Shown in pieces: positions 12,601 through 20,169 of a stretch of 64,000 nucleotides of DNA. Below the pieces are notes generated by a model. The model ran no database searches. It saw only the letters and a list, made by a program, of their open reading frames with translations, and was not told where the DNA came from. The stretch covers positions 1,142,553-1,206,552 of the forward strand of contig NC_018260.1 of NCBI RefSeq assembly GCF_000227135.1, read 5' to 3'. Both the position numbers and the translations under genes were made by a program. This DNA comes from Leishmania donovani (taxonomy: Eukaryota > Euglenozoa > Kinetoplastea > Trypanosomatida > Trypanosomatidae). How positions within the stretch are numbered: the first letter of the stretch is position 1; each line of letters starts with the position of its first letter.

Positions 12601-15600
12601 GGCGCTGAAGGAACTACCGATCCCGCTCACACCGTCCGCGATAACGCTGCTGCGCTACTTGGTGGCACCGCACGAGACGGTGCGCTTTCTCAGTAATGGC
12701 TTCCGCATCAACGGTATCCACACCACTCCATGTCTCATCCTGCTTACGAATGTGACCCTGAAGGTGATTGGCTTTTCACGCGTGACGGAGGCCGGAGACA
12801 TCATCCTGTGCGAGAACGAAGTCGACGACGACGATGCGCACAGCCGCGGCGCGGCTAGCGAGTCGAGCATCAACACCAACAGCACTCTTCGCCACCAGCA
12901 TGATGTCGGCAGCCTTTTCGATGACAACAAGGGGTCCCTGGCCAAGTCGACGCGCCGGAATCCATTCAGCGTGGCGTCGATGACAAGGCAACTGCAGAAG
13001 CTGTTTTCTGACAAGTCGGCGAAGCGCCGTCAACAGCAAGACGGCACACGCGTTGCACAGGCGGTGCGGCAGGTGATGGGCTGCAACTACCAGAACATCT
13101 ACTGGACCTACCTGGTCAGCTCTATTCGCGCGGTGCGCTCGCTGCACTACATGCACCTCGACACTGCTGTGCAACTGCAGCTCTACTATGACAACGGCCC
13201 AATGCTGTCGGTGGTGGACGCGACGCAGTCAATGAACCCGTCTGCGAGGAAGGAGTTTATCAAGGTGCTGAAAGACGTCGTGGGTACCCAGCAGTGCACC
13301 TTCATGGACGAAAGTCAGCGAGCGGCGAGCATGAGGGCGCACCTGGTTCGGTGGGCGACGGGGTCGCTTTCGAACTACGAGTACCTTCGCTTCCTGAACG
13401 AGGCGGCGGGGCGGACGAACCGCGACCTGAACCAGTACCCTGTCTTTCCGTGGGTGCTGGCCGACTACACGAGCGCCACGCTCGACTTGGAGGCTGCCTC
13501 GAGCTTTCGCGACTTTGCATACCCGATGGGGGCGCAGACGGAGACACGGCGCGCCACTGTCGCGCGTCTCTTCGAGAACACACATGAGTTGTGCGACGCG
13601 GACACCGGCAAGTCCTACCCGTTCCACCACGGTACTCACTACTCCACCAGCGGTGGCGTGCTCTACTTCCTTATACGGGTGCAGCCCTTCACGACCTATG
13701 CGCGCCTTTTCCAAGGCGGCGACTTTGACCTCGCTATGCGGCTGTTCGACTCCGTCGCCGCGTCGTTCACGTCGTGTGTGACAGGGCCGGCGGACTGCAA
13801 GGAGCTCATCCCGGAATTTTACGTAAACGGCGGATTCCTGGCCAATGCAGATCACCTCAACCTTGGCACCAAGTCAGACGGCCAGGCAGTCGGTGATGTG
13901 CGACTCCCTCCGTGGTCAAAGAACTCACGCCAGGTCTTCACCGCCGTCATGCGCTACGCGCTGGAGTGCCCCTACGTTGTCGCGCATCTGCACCAGTGGA
14001 TCGACCTCGTCTTCGGTGTGCGTCGGCGTGGCCCGCTCGCGCTGGAGCGGTACAACGTGTTTCAGCGCATGACGTATGGCGAGGAGGTGGTGCAGGCGCT
14101 GAAAAACGCCGAGACGCCCCACGACTGCGATGTCATTATTGCCGAGGTGGACAACTTCGGTCAGACACCGCTGCAGCTCTTCCAGGAGCGTCACCCCTCC
14201 CATCAAGAGCTGGCACCTGTTGTGAAGGCTGAGACAGCGGACGGCAGCTTCATGGGCGTTGGCGGCGGCGTTATGGCATCTTCATACAGCCACGGCAGCG
14301 GCGGTGGCGGCTCAGCGCCGGCGTGGTCGACCGTAAATAGCGTCAGCACCGTGGCGCTTGGCGGCCTGTACACCTCGGCCACGGCAGCGGCCGCATGCGC
14401 CGCGGCGACGGCAGGGGCGGGAAGCCAGGTCGGGGTCACCTCCAGTAATCTCCTCTCCACCGGCTCCTTCGCCAGTGGGCAGACATACACGCAGGCGTTC
14501 TGCCGCGAGGCGCCGAAGGTGGTTTGGATGCTGATTCATGCAATGGACGAGACCCAGACGTGGTTTGTGCTGCGAGACCCGCCAGGCAGTCTGCTGCAGC
14601 ACCCACCACCGTCGGCGCTGAAGGACATGTTCGGCTTTAGCAGCGAAGCCGTGCTACACTTCAGCGTGCTGCGCACCTCCAAGAAGCTCGCGTGCGCGTA
14701 TGCCCAGCTTGTGCCCGTGGCGGACACGGACTACTACCTGTGTTGGCATGAGCATGAGGCGCAGCTCATGCGCTACACTACCGGCCAGGCTGCCTTTCAC
14801 TCCGCCATCTCTTTTCATCCGCGAGATGAGAGCGGCTCCTTGATCAGTACTGTCGCCGTTGGCCCGCGTGAGTCTGTCTTGCTTGTTGCCACCAGCAGCG
14901 GCGCGGTGTACTGCCTCTTTCCCGACGACACCGGCGATGGCGCGCTCCACGTGCGCGGGACGCTGTGCTACCACCGTTCACCCGTTACAAAGATCGCGCT
15001 AGACTCGAGGAGGCATCGCGCCGTCACCATCACTGACTCTGCCGGCGATGACGAGCCCATTCTCTGGCGCGTGCAGCGAAGCGGGTGCTGCTTTGTGTGT
15101 CGCCTCCAAGTCGAGCAGCTGCTACCGACGCCAGCACGCCCCTTGATGTCGCCGACTAGGGAGACGACGGCCGACGCTGCCGAGGCGCGCACCGTCGTGG
15201 ACGTCGCGATCGACAGGGTCTCGGGCAACATGGCACTCGTAACGGCCCGCTCGCTGCTCCTCTTCGACAACAACGGAGAACCGTTTGGCGCGGGCACGTT
15301 GCCGTCACCAACGTCCCTCCACCCCGCGGGCGCTGCCACGCTCGAAGACGATAACGGCGACGTTGGCGTGGTGGTCAGCCGTCCTGTTCTCTGCGTGGCC
15401 GACATCACGGCTGTCACCTTCTATCAAACAAGTGAGTGGGCTGGTGGCATGGGAGTGCTCCTTACCGGGCACAGGGACGGCAGCCTCTCCGCATGGCGCA
15501 CGACGCGGCTGCCGCCGCACTCGGTCGCCCCTGGTAAGATAGCCATGGTTGAGTTCCACACCCGGCTTTTCAGCTGCGAAGCGGCGCCGACGGCAGCGGC

Positions 15601-15976
15601 CACTGGGGCTGGCGTTTCGGGACCGCAGGATGCGGCGGTGGCGGCTGCCGGTGCCGGGGGCCGTGGCAGTGTATTCATGGGCGGCGCGGCGCCCCTCAGC
15701 AGCAGCGGCACCAGTGCGGGTGCTCTCGGTACGCCAGCGATCCCTGCTGGTGCTGGCGCAAAGAGCTGTTCGGTGACGGCGCTGCATCAAGAAAACGTGG
15801 ACGTGCCGACCTTCCTGGTCGGCTACGCCAACGGAACTGTGCGGCAGCTTGTGTTTGAGGATCCCGCTCTATCCTATGTGGGCGTTAGCGGCGGTGTCGG
15901 TGGCGCTGCAGGCGGAAGCAGCGGCGGCAGCGGCGGCAGCGGGGGCGCTGGGGATGACCGCAACCAGCGTCGCTGA
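611..15976 (+). CDS. Giant BEACH/WD40-domain protein (neurobeachin/LvsA-like)
   Basis: The product is 5,121 aa. Seen in order: a helical, armadillo-like N-terminal half broken by Ser/Ala/Gly-rich low-complexity inserts (six Gln at residues 369-374; a Ser run near 3950 nt); a concanavalin A-like segment at about residues 1690-1860, with a GFTISAWFKF-type strand; a PH-like domain at about 4010-4230, split by an acidic/basic insert; a BEACH domain at about 4240-4500, with the hallmark NRDLNQYPVFPWVLADY and a GGVLYFLIRVQPFT-type core; a Gly/Ala-rich linker; and C-terminal WD40 repeats at about 4650-5090. BEACH proteins are scaffolds for vesicle trafficking, lysosome-related organelles and autophagy, acting on the cytosolic face of membranes. 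The frame stays open back to 329, but the ATG at 611 directly follows a polypyrimidine/AG acceptor. It is larger than many family members, mostly through low-complexity inserts. The exact subfamily is uncertain. Confidence 0.93.
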   Translation: MQSLTERDFGLVEKLFNVIRTLLEYDKVHRRHERSAAAMPAASSDSAFATMMAPSAVLREHQNQQGAGGAAAPLPAVSAVGASTGMLERRMWTELAFLMSRVVISQKLFLMSHVTSDPGLMLTELARMLLAFLHESCAAVAESGKAARMRHVALLAQDRLIFLLRVFCSLKNCTAMLGDTLDCDNAGAALKVYDAICDQVVSGQHLAWMSQIYVWFCDEAARLARTGGAIPSAYVHATHDALRCILGCCTDHEGCAKAFLYSEPVACVAHMFYGLKLRISVGDLLRPYEDEHPIVEDAKGTAAGASARQTSATITISNSSSDGNSLGVTARDELERTVMPAGPIPQRPPGAGHLKTRYFTALTASFTRQQQQQQMPRVGTSESASSATVASLVCPTNSSTAASIVSTSWAFDLPELSRPQLKTLLLGGRENAFDSLLFAALDIVIEVMRVTRDYGHWMVLSTVSNLLLLSKKSIEVRDAAAALTLGSSSASASEASPPLSRVVAMYENIVVLFQLLFSLMEGTGFEKRARSALNAASAPATAIHSGTEKEAKKGNEKGPPPPPGSSLLRGGPSPSTQPCEARISTTATGEMGQPPATATVENSGEVDAVDTAQAREYIAQQIVHMVLQTDVQAVFAATTRVLECDRTLFRVLHSFCMLDARSAEKAMPGKRRRDRSSGAAATGANRRRNLSAPKAADTTALYRGISADNMGNALHNPLVSPTGAAVTGGRICEGGSVCEPVFDAGYRFFVTSNFGDMRTIANDVGCSRTLDGGLAENSDSRSSSRIGMGTFSVRGSGMGDSGTIAPFCAEPLLGSVFSTPQRHGQRLTNLQRHRRSEDSGGSKKTVAGVGGSFAKALLKSFFGNRTAGSGAVALKRGVAHEGSDDNAERGSWSGSSRSSSGSSCVESKESGGGSRSDSGASDDSDLLSTARELLHGSVAGSLLPTRSFGVSGSHSAAWQRDNDSRRALQGGTEHRHHRRKRRTRPAYSAWRDVPSYTALARELVRIFNLVLADAELSVDVRLGAGLLLPSIALRDIHVFRLYEGRVLIRSYLNLLLHELHYNIKLRGVSATAAADREGLPCAYVDGVQEQPQSVSDIAETTASPPLQRAQMSSSSSSSMMGGRAHLTQRELIAFAPKVIKTLEQAFKVLGVIPLTSDVASLTELPLYFYCADGVAPLGVALECSFTRVVVLWLIGLVGAQCDEDIDRHAMEVLLHIMSRAVARGSLPKDSSTTLMVTPFGAASVVQSSNAAGVAVPGGPTVAATRLSAEWANARSNARLAADDSAAGVIPSSFAAPSTTNSTRFAAAATESGVSTAPARSMRRAGSQLQNSGIGLDAAETDLYGCPFSKSFLGSTEFGGTTTALSIEGGLGDCGSTVEALSSVFRVLLGRSQDLLSPAGLATVLSLFTSHDSNLSRLGRECMIRSLEIPSVYPLYADVILDSDTFLLTQTLSMLSTYLTSAALTPVTRRERRLWMQRCGCVDAVIRVLVRVLDSPQSTNFMKVIPHLFQFLSAFESGDCKPAQLSSTNFIASVAERLEKLEGMEYFIIVTQAVLDASMGTYGSVDDGYASTGGPGAHYTEVQVIGSFRVALYNCAAEKPIFLELLPSLLTFAKGHSDKLFTNLAEVLLRILECTSIVRSERLADFALDHGLSQMLPYLELSGRHVEERLPFTGTAADLHRFWQPILLRAPRRSRLRFTSHGGVQVNVGLWPDTGFTISAWFKFDRLYLTMPLFEFHGVLSDGSGAVAPLRGSSMTASLFVFGGDSMQLTINDGRRVTINENQALQNFGPQTWVNVCAVLRTTHVLDVYVSGFKAGTTAFPYFAAGAEVRVNVGCTDDVTHYVTSLGTDASPLFSMGDIALWAQSLSRSQVEAELASGDGTQGAAMSGRCPGAFPAKILKEGIPREITLLRHMGVGGGGPLPGSVGSTLNLSVGGLGTLMNPKSQSTGPSGVAGLSPETVNSITAGVGSDFEDDKVAGSGGAWSASAARMARFVPFENEDDMLRNVLAHPTGFPVIAKLVGRYATPPKTWVDYPLLWATRGGIVRMLDWMHLVTSSAQLEGLLKLILECVRRTTLAVTLDPRTYVLLAHILTNDVARYMTKTACDQLLELASAHINIFDEEHRVVINRLVFEHILSDVGLYAALRLDAALHLLQRVRRLFHTSQCRYAKHNARFVSPYRFIDRLLHSLIGVSARTSLLLRRAVVHVAQQVVAACDMEDGLVQIFISLIALLTPEEMTVRSRRNTQVKVELPAMWSLTRGTEIPLRTANHLTTLLLSSLVECSSQSPCVSALSRTIDLPWYATCTSRFADPAAVVYATRIFFEAVQHNPALQEEVAQHQSAVVEVLTEHAVHEDLILLLLALTVGATRHIDVLSSKHSLRQQLDSLLSTFSPEPNALVAPIFVQLLVIHLHRIVQSPWRHLMKAQAVLQDAQRLSYRVRRYFSLVRVCSRLMILIRVRRYRALLNGNRFPEAGAYSVETPTLSPAHHPQWRSSGAMSSSSQNVSFACNSGAGVTTGVAGAGGLANGSFVSGCHSRAPPDPLSTSPVSVGATIGVCSGEDDCAATSVALPTPRSQSLRDAREFGCSNTGGCGSGDCREETNLRLDRTPFDDIVGLPRPVMLPTPVLNIRGDDHSSSSAGGSGDASQWKPPVLLPEMWAGLPRSLPPTTAGMSAPSASKASATAAAHGLTAAASSSTSAVAGSGADDVPGRKCQLPAADVVSPVSVYPMQQHLRLAARGADNSSCGDGAAAAVKVVSAHLKERPALRVHSRKHRRAFSVLRVSVLLWLPLQVKRCRWMSKPHSLPYEADLSRRHAGTLFCIRMLHHFASMSNYFYLLVNSPMQTAALSSLVAYISRAMLLEQLDMWDQMVRSMVVAPAREPAVVTATAAAAAEATATTAADEPQPPPPKQQQQEQEKETPVPPAARQPAVDGIESAEDTDGDGEGVEAVPGDYTGSALLDAARRVSSTGPAMANATKPMALYHSPSSNSSADAGSVGRGRAQKSDELELAPALPLSSLPERVLQRLTRPSSMTFRSAGSSSAQLDKMTVLESPHPSLTLRSEELDDADVESAPAQRRCRATVEDGDASSVTNDSFDVVGLPLVTSTHEQPKHHKELQLPSQSLQRRGRALPQHTCTETQADEIGSSATAGSAASARGITPTAAPTATAAAVGPDASNTASVVKPDATGNCDDDDDTSSVSSAAASLSSHSSTLSSSLAPTSASSTLPSTASDAKKAVSPPLVSFSNLPGVPAPLRGHGLSDVYAMSIASIIESVGEVVRRDAVSILRALIRSSLDTLPMPNWIGGPTYGSCGGLLFQLLFIVSAKAAAAGDSATTLVRYFLLCVGNAVKEQRDRDLMQAPNHDQALSSLKGDVSAKAPMTGLGGSPLGALTTGRHAPSSNASPLLLGRRTSTFSEASGSTTAAGAGAAMPGNAGGLSANVPLASAAVFVAGVPPSTVSSFMAGRSLPISAVGIGGSDDGGGCSSQHGGAPLSPTVPAQTHVSTNSAASPARHHAPLPQSFHVAMSAGPGNAQHQSRSSSVTTATGAYSDVFLFNVSHFTDLIVDMLAINVLDLPMTTHFFLTLLVLCQGWPNRYVDQLSWQVMRACIAVLNRPSTQDASVSLIESVYTLSTLVLRRGWKHKGVLESLLRVLYRVFVSLPPAWMPDADARHRKRLITLIFRHLVQTYAGTKELEKALTVRTLTQRLSLYDDFRMVFSLSNEDECCATFEQYCIDQFSSIDTLMSSRLKAKADLAFKASIKTRSEYIKRIKTFNGQYRQAMEVTERYRRAALRVAYTSRFSSFVSTTPHVDSSQLHWLLSSTCALPENHTLSHATQWRKLVTTSGTAADSSAVAGTATSRINASDGAEHTLYHFMDPQMNYGALKGVRWGGRRASQTPKAKAAAKAATACGTPGHIGGSDASRINVAEETAEGSMSAHSALTRIKMAGKGAGAEVATATEEHPPKNDLVHAAQCEELVQHIAVLVPPLSTHCRPYIGDEAFPAALKELPIPLTPSAITLLRYLVAPHETVRFLSNGFRINGIHTTPCLILLTNVTLKVIGFSRVTEAGDIILCENEVDDDDAHSRGAASESSINTNSTLRHQHDVGSLFDDNKGSLAKSTRRNPFSVASMTRQLQKLFSDKSAKRRQQQDGTRVAQAVRQVMGCNYQNIYWTYLVSSIRAVRSLHYMHLDTAVQLQLYYDNGPMLSVVDATQSMNPSARKEFIKVLKDVVGTQQCTFMDESQRAASMRAHLVRWATGSLSNYEYLRFLNEAAGRTNRDLNQYPVFPWVLADYTSATLDLEAASSFRDFAYPMGAQTETRRATVARLFENTHELCDADTGKSYPFHHGTHYSTSGGVLYFLIRVQPFTTYARLFQGGDFDLAMRLFDSVAASFTSCVTGPADCKELIPEFYVNGGFLANADHLNLGTKSDGQAVGDVRLPPWSKNSRQVFTAVMRYALECPYVVAHLHQWIDLVFGVRRRGPLALERYNVFQRMTYGEEVVQALKNAETPHDCDVIIAEVDNFGQTPLQLFQERHPSHQELAPVVKAETADGSFMGVGGGVMASSYSHGSGGGGSAPAWSTVNSVSTVALGGLYTSATAAAACAAATAGAGSQVGVTSSNLLSTGSFASGQTYTQAFCREAPKVVWMLIHAMDETQTWFVLRDPPGSLLQHPPPSALKDMFGFSSEAVLHFSVLRTSKKLACAYAQLVPVADTDYYLCWHEHEAQLMRYTTGQAAFHSAISFHPRDESGSLISTVAVGPRESVLLVATSSGAVYCLFPDDTGDGALHVRGTLCYHRSPVTKIALDSRRHRAVTITDSAGDDEPILWRVQRSGCCFVCRLQVEQLLPTPARPLMSPTRETTADAAEARTVVDVAIDRVSGNMALVTARSLLLFDNNGEPFGAGTLPSPTSLHPAGAATLEDDNGDVGVVVSRPVLCVADITAVTFYQTSEWAGGMGVLLTGHRDGSLSAWRTTRLPPHSVAPGKIAMVEFHTRLFSCEAAPTAAATGAGVSGPQDAAVAAAGAGGRGSVFMGGAAPLSSSGTSAGALGTPAIPAGAGAKSCSVTALHQENVDVPTFLVGYANGTVRQLVFEDPALSYVGVSGGVGGAAGGSSGGSGGSGGAGDDRNQRR

Positions 15977-17064
15977 TGCACAAGAGGGTGCATGTCCACC
16001 CGGCAGCTCGCCGGGGCGAGGGCTTTTAGGGCTGAGAAGAGGCGCACACGGAATCGCAAATCGTCAAACCTGCGAACCCGAAAACGGAAGACATCAGCAG
16101 CGCAAGAGGCGTTTGTTGTGGAGGCTCTGTGGCAAACTCGTATGCTAAGGGGAGGAGGTGCGTGGATGCTGGACCACACGCGTGTGCGTGTGTCGCTTTC
16201 CTTTAGGGGCTGAAACACAGCCCTTTTGGTCCGATGCATCACGTCCGCGGACGCGGAGAGAGTCGGCACGTTCAAGAGCCGACGTGAGCAACAAAGGGAC
16301 GTGGGCTGAGCGCACATCACGGCAAAAGCGATTGGGATCACGCGGGGGGGGGGCGTCGTGCGCGATATCGCGCGAACCCACTCAGCAAAGGCAGAACGCC
16401 TGTATGGTCACCGCAAACAAGCAAAAAGAAGCGAGAGGGCGATAGTCCTTCTTTTTTCCATCCTCTCTCTCTCTCTCTCTTCGTCTGTACGTGACTGCTC
16501 TGCACACAGGTGCACGCTCACCACAATCCCAGAGCCCCCCATGAGGGGCCGCCTTCCCACGCCTCACACGCGCACGCTCTCATCATCCCTACACTCCTTC
16601 TTATTACTTTGTCGCCCAGTGCACGTGCGAGTCTTCTCCTTTGTCTTGTGGGACGTAGCGCCTCCTGCTGCCACCGCCACTTGTGTTGGAACGGTCAGGC
16701 GCAAGCCACCGCATACTGTTGTGTTCTGGGTGCGGTGGCGGCGTGCCTTTTTCTTTAGGGGAAGGAGGGTGGGGGGGGGGGGCAAATTGTGCTGCCGCTG
16801 CTGTAGCCCCGCGCAGAGTGGCGTCGCATCTCCTTTTGTCTTTCACTCTTCTATTACTGGCCCGCTGATCTTGCTTTGGTGTTCGTGTATGTGCGTGTGT
16901 GTGTTTTGAGCGTGAGCGTGTGCAGTAATCAGAGGGTTTTGCAACCGTGGCGCTGTGGGTCGCCACCTTTCCTTCACGTTTTATCTTTTTCATTTGAGGG
17001 ATTCTAGCTGAATTCGTGTGTTGGCCGCCCGAGCAAGCACTGAAACACACACACACACACAAAG
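15977..17064 (+). other. Intergenic spacer, no gene seen
   Basis: This is probably the 3' UTR of the BEACH gene plus the 5' UTR of the next gene. It contains a CT microsatellite near 16460-16480, G-runs near 16345 and 16770-16780, a pyrimidine tract with candidate splice AGs at about 16998 and 17007, and a CA repeat just before the next ATG. Confidence 0.55.
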
Positions 17065-19593
17065 ATGGCTTCAGGGGAGGCCCACGCGCTGTGCATCGTG
17101 TTGTACGAGCCGCAGGCGGAGAAGCCCTTCGCGGAATGGGTGGCGTCCGACGCGGTGCGGCAGGGATTGAAGGATGAAATTGACGAGGTGGTCACCGCCG
17201 CCATTCCGCAGCAAGCTGGTGACATTGATGGCGTTGCCAGTGCAGACACGGCATCGCCGACACAGCACATCCCCATGGCGCTGATAGCGAGCACGCTGGC
17301 GGCGCAACAGGAGGTCAATGACGGTCGTCGCACAAGCCGTGCGGAGCAGCAGCAGCCGCTGCTACTGTGCCTCGTCGTCATAGTTTTTTGGGACGGCCAA
17401 GCAGAGGCTAGCAAGACCGCCCTGGCGCAGCTGAAGCAGCTGGGCGATAAGAAATGGGTGGCATCACACGTGCCACTTTGGGCAGAGCATGTGGAAGTCC
17501 TGGTACAGGCCCTGAACGCGAAGCGGGGCACTGCAAGTATCATGAACAACAAGGTTGCTCTCGTCGCCAGTTTGCGCAAGAAGCTTCAGGCGTCCGCCAT
17601 GGCGGCGAAGGGGTGGTGGCGAGAGGGTGCGCTGCAGAGAGCCGGAAGGTACGCTGATCCGAACGCTACTGCCGAGACCGTGTGGACGGCGTCGCCGGCG
17701 GCATCTTCGAACGGTGGTAGTGACTCGTCATCGCCTGTTGCCGCCGCAGTAGGGACGGCAGCTTCCCTGGGCGAGACCGACATCTCCGTGGATGCTGTCC
17801 GCCGCGCCGTCGACAGCGGTCAGGGCGAGACTTTTTTCCTCTTGAGCGACCGGGACCGGGCTGGACTGGCGAACAAGGTGGAGACGCTTAAGCAGAACTG
17901 TGAAGTGGCCGAGGTGGGGTGTGCGCCGGTAATGATGGAGCCGCGAGAGTTGCACCTGTTGCAGGGGGCGACGGGCACATCTGGCGCCCTGATGAGTGCC
18001 AACGCCGCGGGCAACAAGACGACCACTGGCGCACCTTCGCCGCCCGCCGCTGCTTCCTCGTCTCCGACCACAACGCTGGTGGCGCAGGAATTCCTGCTTC
18101 GCCGTCGCTGCCCTCCGGCTGCACTCTTCGAGTTGCGCCTGGCCATGTGCGGCAACGTGGACAGCGGTAAAAGCACTCTCACCTCCGTGCTAACCCGCGG
18201 CTGCTGTGACGATGGCCGTGGGCTGGCGCGTGCTTTCGTCTTCAAGCACAAGCAGGAGGTCATGACCGGCCGCACATCCAGTGTCAGCGAGAACCACCTG
18301 GGCTTCTCTGCCGAAGGCGGGGTAGTGAACTACACGCTGTTGCAGCCGCACCGCACGGAGGCGGAGCTGCGACCTCTGGCGCCATCGGAGGTGGCGCGGC
18401 ACCTGATGGCCTCGGCAGAAGCGGTCTCCGGCGCGACACACAGTGCAGCAGGCGGCAGTGGGGCCCACACAATGCGCCAATGCACACCGAAGGAGCTCGC
18501 CACACGCAGCTCCAAGGTGGTCACGCTGTACGATCTGGCTGGGCACGAACGATACCTGAAGACCACTGTGCTGGGCATGACGCGCAACATGCCCGACTAC
18601 GCGTGCATTGTCATCAGCGCCAACAACGGCATTCAGCGGATGACGAAGGAACACCTGGCGTTATGTCTGGCGCTGAAGCTGCCGTTCTTTATTGTCGTCA
18701 CTCGTATCGATGCAACCCCGTCGAACATCCATGATGAGACGCTGTCGAACATCCAAAAGCTGCTAAAGATTCCGACCGTGCGCAAGCTTCCCTACCCGGT
18801 GCGGCGACATGACGAGGTGACTTTGGCAGCCAAGAACCTGCGCTATGACCGCATTGCCCCGATCTTCGAAGTCAGCAACGTTACCGGCGCTGGCATCCCC
18901 GACCTGCTGCAATTCCTTAACTTGCTCCCGACTCGGAAGGACTGGCGGCAGGCACGCGACATGCCAAAGGAGATGATCATTGACAGCACATTCTTTGTCA
19001 CCGGTGTCGGCACCGTCGTGGGGGGGATCATCACACAGGGCGTTTTCCGCGTGAACGAGACGGTGCTGCTGGGGCCTGACGGCTTTGGGAACTTCCGCCC
19101 TGTGGTCATCAAGTCCATTCACATCAAAGGCGTCGACTCCATCGCTGCCGAGGCCGGAAAAGACGCGGCACTGTGTCTCAAGAAGGAAAAACGCAGCTCC
19201 ATTCGCAAAGGCAACGTCCTGGTCGACGCCGCTCATCCGCCCAAGTCGTTCTGGCAGTTCGAGGCCGAGATCATCATCCTCTACCACTCAACGACGATCA
19301 CCGCCAACTACGAACCAGTCATTCACTCCACAACCGTGCGGCAGTCGGCGCGCATTACCTACGTTGCGCAGGAAGTGCTACGCACCGGTGACAAATCTCT
19401 CGCGCGCTTCCACTTTCTCTACCGTCCCGAGTACATGAAAGAAGGACAGCGACTAATTTTCCGCGAAGGTCGCACTAAAGGTATCGGCATCGTTACGAAG
19501 CTGATCTGTGAGCCAAATGACCTTGTGTTGGCCAAGAACAAGCTGCGCAAGAAGATGCAGGAGAAGCTGCATGCCCCGGTAGGGGCGAAGTGA
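17065..19593 (+). CDS. GTP-binding elongation factor Tu family protein, GTPBP1/GTPBP2-like
   Basis: The product is 842 aa. The GTPase core is easy to see: P-loop GNVDSGKS at residues 363-370, G3 motif DLAGH at 490-494, and G4 motif TRID at 546-549 where EF-Tu has NKxD; mammalian GTPBP1 has TKID, so this is normal for the family. Downstream are beta-barrel domains with the family-typical KKEKRSSIRKGNV and FREGRTKGIGIVTKL stretches. The first ~350 residues are poorly conserved and carry Ala/Ser-rich inserts. GTPBP1/2 proteins resemble eEF1A and eRF3 and are linked to rescue of stalled ribosomes and mRNA surveillance in the cytosol. The ATG follows a CA microsatellite and splice-like AGs at about 16998-17007. 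Family assignment is firm; the function in this organism is inferred. Confidence 0.93.
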   Translation: MASGEAHALCIVLYEPQAEKPFAEWVASDAVRQGLKDEIDEVVTAAIPQQAGDIDGVASADTASPTQHIPMALIASTLAAQQEVNDGRRTSRAEQQQPLLLCLVVIVFWDGQAEASKTALAQLKQLGDKKWVASHVPLWAEHVEVLVQALNAKRGTASIMNNKVALVASLRKKLQASAMAAKGWWREGALQRAGRYADPNATAETVWTASPAASSNGGSDSSSPVAAAVGTAASLGETDISVDAVRRAVDSGQGETFFLLSDRDRAGLANKVETLKQNCEVAEVGCAPVMMEPRELHLLQGATGTSGALMSANAAGNKTTTGAPSPPAAASSSPTTTLVAQEFLLRRRCPPAALFELRLAMCGNVDSGKSTLTSVLTRGCCDDGRGLARAFVFKHKQEVMTGRTSSVSENHLGFSAEGGVVNYTLLQPHRTEAELRPLAPSEVARHLMASAEAVSGATHSAAGGSGAHTMRQCTPKELATRSSKVVTLYDLAGHERYLKTTVLGMTRNMPDYACIVISANNGIQRMTKEHLALCLALKLPFFIVVTRIDATPSNIHDETLSNIQKLLKIPTVRKLPYPVRRHDEVTLAAKNLRYDRIAPIFEVSNVTGAGIPDLLQFLNLLPTRKDWRQARDMPKEMIIDSTFFVTGVGTVVGGIITQGVFRVNETVLLGPDGFGNFRPVVIKSIHIKGVDSIAAEAGKDAALCLKKEKRSSIRKGNVLVDAAHPPKSFWQFEAEIIILYHSTTITANYEPVIHSTTVRQSARITYVAQEVLRTGDKSLARFHFLYRPEYMKEGQRLIFREGRTKGIGIVTKLICEPNDLVLAKNKLRKKMQEKLHAPVGAK

Positions 19594-19852
19594 ACCACTT
19601 CCGGTGCCGAGCAAGGGCGAACGGCAAACGACCAAATAGGTGTTCGAGGAATACGCCGCACGGAGAGACGTGCATCAAACGTCCTATACGCCACGTTTGG
19701 ACGCGCGCTCCACGCTCACGTCGCGAGCACACGCATGATCCTCCGTACATATGTACGCCTGTGCGTGCAGCTCATCACGGATAGAATACCTTTGAGAGAA
19801 AAACAGACATACAATTTGTTGTTCCTTAAGTGTTTCACTCGAGTTTTAGGAT

Positions 19853-19904
19853 GTCAAAGCAGGGACGCCTACACAACCACAGCTCGCCTAACTCTGCCGC
19901 ATTA
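19853..19904 (-). repeat. Dispersed repeat fragment abutting an assembly gap
   Basis: This 52-base segment is the near-perfect reverse complement of 36741-36792; 37 consecutive bases match exactly. Both copies stop at a run of N, so the repeat probably continues into the unassembled sequence. It is likely the 3' part of a retroposon-derived element lying in opposite orientations at the two sites. Confidence 0.75.
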
Positions 19905-20169
19905 NNNNNNNNNNNNNNNNNNNNNNNNNNNNNNNNNNNNNNNNNNNNNNNNNNNNNNNNNNNNNNNNNNNNNNNNNNNNNNNNNNNNNNNNNNNNNNNN
20001 NNNNNNNNNNNNNNNNNNNNNNNNNNNNNNNNNNNNNNNNNNNNNNNNNNNNNNNNNNNNNNNNNNNNNNNNNNNNNNNNNNNNNNNNNNNNNNNNNNNN
20101 NNNNNNNNNNNNNNNNNNNNNNNNNNNNNNNNNNNNNNNNNNNNNNNNNNNNNNNNNNNNNNNNNNNNN
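19905..20169. other. Assembly gap (265 N)
   Basis: A run of N. Open frames crossing it are artefacts. It lies next to a dispersed repeat, the probable cause of the failed assembly. Confidence 0.99.
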
